14,310 nt of DNA. It comes from S146-42 sp965371965 (GTDB lineage Bacteria; Planctomycetota; Phycisphaerae; Phycisphaerales; UBA1924). Of the stretch, positions 12,689 through 14,310 are shown one piece after another. The translations under genes and the position numbers were made by a program. The notes below the pieces were generated by a model. The model ran no database searches and was not told where the DNA came from. It saw nothing but the letters and a program-made list of their open reading frames with translations. The first letter of the stretch is position 1. Each line of letters begins with the position of its first letter. Location: assembly GCA_965371965.1 (NCBI GenBank), contig CBDVAM010000087.1, positions 1 to 14,310 of the forward strand. Direction: 5' to 3'.

Positions 12689-14310
12689 ACGCCACGATGT
12701 CAAGGATATTCTGGACCACGCCCTGGAACTCGGCGGGGTGGAGCGGGCGGCGCTGCTCGATGCCGAGTGCGCCGATGACGACGAGCTTCGAGCGGAGGTC
12801 GAGGGGCTGATACGAGCCCTGGAATCGAAGGACGGATTTCTGGAGACACCCGCGCTGGAAATGGACGTCGGCGAGATCGCGAGTTGGGGCGAGCCGGAAG
12901 CGATCTTCGTGGGCAGACAGGTCGGGCGGTACACGCTGGACCGGGTGATCGCATCGGGCGGGATGGGCACGGTCTACGAGGCGCATGTCGAAGGGTCGGG
13001 CGAGGCCTGCGCGGTCAAGCTGATGAAGCCGGGCCTGGTGTCCGAGTCGGCGCTGAGGCGGTTCGAGTTTGAGGCGAGCGCACTGTCGCGTCTGGATCAC
13101 GTGGGCATCGCTCGGGTGTTCGATGTGGGCTCTTACGACACTGGGCTGGGCAACGTGCCGTTCTTCGCGATGGAGTACATCGCCGACGGCACGCCGGTGA
13201 CCGAGTACGTCGCGGCGAAGAAGCTGGATGCCCGCGAGCGGTTGGGCCTGTTCGGGAAGATCTGCAGCGCCGTTGAGCACGGCCACCAGAAGGGGATCAT
13301 CCACCGCGATCTCAAGCCGTCCAACATCCTCGTGGATGCAGATGGACAGCCGAAGGTGATCGATTTCGGGGTCGCGCGGGCGACGGACGCTGATCTGGCG
13401 ACGGTGTCGCAGCATACCGGCGAGGGTCAGCTGGTTGGAACGCTGCAATACATGAGTCCGGAACAGTGCGGCGGCGATCCGAGCGATATCGACACCCGCA
13501 GCGACGTGTACTCGCTGGGCGTCGTGTTATTCGAGTTGCTGACGGGGTCGTTGCCGTATGACCTGCGTGGCGTCCCGTTGACAGATGCGATGCAGATCGT
13601 GCGCGAGCATCCGCCCACGCGCCCGAGTTCACATGATCAGTCGTTGTCGGGCGATCTCGAAACCATCGTGCTCAAGGCGCTGGAGAAGGAGCGCGATCGT
13701 CGGTACGGGTCGGTGGCGGAGCTGGGCGGCGACGTGGAGCGGTACCTGAACAACGAGCCGATCCGGGCTCGCCCGCCGAGCACGCTGTATCAGCTCAAGA
13801 AGTTTGCCAAGCGCAACAGGCTGGCGGTCGGCGCCTCGCTTGTCGCGATCGGGCTGCTCATTGCCGGCACGGTCGTTTCCGCTGCATTGGCGGTCGGGCA
13901 GTCGCGTGCGGCCCGAGAATCACGGATCGAAGCCGCGAAGGCAGAGCAGATCTCTTGGTTTCTCCAGGACATGCTCGGGGGGCTTGACCCGGACTTCGCG
14001 AAAGGTGCAGACACCGAACTGTTGCGCCGTATTCTTGACGAGACTGGGCAACGCATTGGGACGGACCTTGCGGGCCAGCCTGAGGTGGAGGCATCGATCC
14101 GCTCGACGCTGGGCGACACTTACCGAATCATCGGCGAGTATGAGCAAGCGGAAACTCACTTGACGATCGCACTTGAGTTGCGGAGAGCCGAGCTTGGTGA
14201 CATGCACGACGACACGCTCACATCGGTCAACAGCCTGGGTGAGCTGTGCTACGAGGCTGGACAGTTTGACCGCGCAGAAGGACTCTTGCTGGAGGCGCTT
14301 GCCGGGCGTC
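12675..14310 (+). CDS. Membrane Ser/Thr protein kinase with TPR repeats (3' end beyond window)
   Basis: A Hanks-type kinase, 545 residues visible, still open at the window end. An N-terminal helical segment (1-60) is typical of planctomycete kinases. The kinase domain (about 86-350) has the glycine loop ASGGMGTVYEA (93-103), catalytic K115 in CAVKLM, HRDLKPSN (210-217, catalytic D212), DFG (230-232) and MSPEQ (260-264); all key residues are present, so it should be active. A single membrane helix follows at about 384-407 (AVGASLVAIGLLIAGTVVSA), putting the kinase in the cytoplasm. TPR-like repeats begin near 445 (GDTYRIIGEYEQAETHLTIA; GELCYEAGQFDRAEGLLLEA) on the far side of the membrane, where they may sense a partner. 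It is co-transcribed with the ECF sigma gene and probably controls it by phosphorylation. Confidence 0.93.
   Translation, partial: MSEPARHDVKDILDHALELGGVERAALLDAECADDDELRAEVEGLIRALESKDGFLETPALEMDVGEIASWGEPEAIFVGRQVGRYTLDRVIASGGMGTVYEAHVEGSGEACAVKLMKPGLVSESALRRFEFEASALSRLDHVGIARVFDVGSYDTGLGNVPFFAMEYIADGTPVTEYVAAKKLDARERLGLFGKICSAVEHGHQKGIIHRDLKPSNILVDADGQPKVIDFGVARATDADLATVSQHTGEGQLVGTLQYMSPEQCGGDPSDIDTRSDVYSLGVVLFELLTGSLPYDLRGVPLTDAMQIVREHPPTRPSSHDQSLSGDLETIVLKALEKERDRRYGSVAELGGDVERYLNNEPIRARPPSTLYQLKKFAKRNRLAVGASLVAIGLLIAGTVVSAALAVGQSRAARESRIEAAKAEQISWFLQDMLGGLDPDFAKGADTELLRRILDETGQRIGTDLAGQPEVEASIRSTLGDTYRIIGEYEQAETHLTIALELRRAELGDMHDDTLTSVNSLGELCYEAGQFDRAEGLLLEALAGR

Overview
The window looks like chromosomal DNA of a GC-rich planctomycete, most likely class Phycisphaerae. 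The evidence is circumstantial but consistent. There is an ECF sigma factor of the ECF_sub/TIGR02999 type followed by a Ser/Thr kinase with a transmembrane segment and TPRs. There is a large sigma-70-like protein with an N-terminal MerR-type HTH, an arrangement I associate with this phylum. A futalosine-pathway menaquinone enzyme (MqnA), a huge FG-GAP/YVTN secreted protein and several kinds of short intergenic palindromes fit the same picture. No phage, plasmid, CRISPR, rRNA or tRNA signal was seen.

Layout. 1-948 (+) is the 3' part of cysS, cut by the window edge. 949-1173 is a nest of GC-rich REP-like palindromes between convergent genes. 1174-2835 (-) encodes a divergent sigma-70-family protein, and 2927-3811 (-) encodes MqnA with a five-copy 7-bp microsatellite inside its reading frame. 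3902-4537 (+) is a NeuD/PglD-type acyltransferase transcribed away from mqnA. 4538-4659 is an inverted-repeat element, and 4660-5058 (-) is a small PEGA-domain lipoprotein. 5802-7133 (+) is an Amt-family ammonium transporter whose stop codon overlaps the start of an unrecognised two-TM protein (7130-7810). 7811-8304 is mostly decayed sequence, 8305-8380 is a second inverted-repeat element, and 8437-11856 (-) encodes a 1139-residue secreted protein with two predicted beta-propellers and three Ig-like domains. Divergent from it, 12053-12664 (+) is the ECF sigma factor and 12675-14310 (+) the Ser/Thr kinase, cut by the window end.

How the genes relate. Most of the first half is unrelated housekeeping: tRNA charging, menaquinone synthesis and a glycan-type acyl transfer. 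Two groupings look functional. One is the amt plus two-TM pair, translationally coupled, with no GlnK gene beside it and a diverged Amt C-terminal tail. The other is the ECF sigma/kinase pair that shares a short divergent region with the large secreted protein.

The most unexpected structural observation is a duplicated cassette, about 340 bp, in direct orientation on either side of the amt pair (about 5021-5367 and 7945-8295). Each copy carries the start of the PEGA lipoprotein on the minus strand and a small membrane-protein gene on the plus strand, and the two copies carry different lesions. No feature here amounts to a demonstrated new system. The amt-linked two-TM protein is the best candidate for something undescribed.
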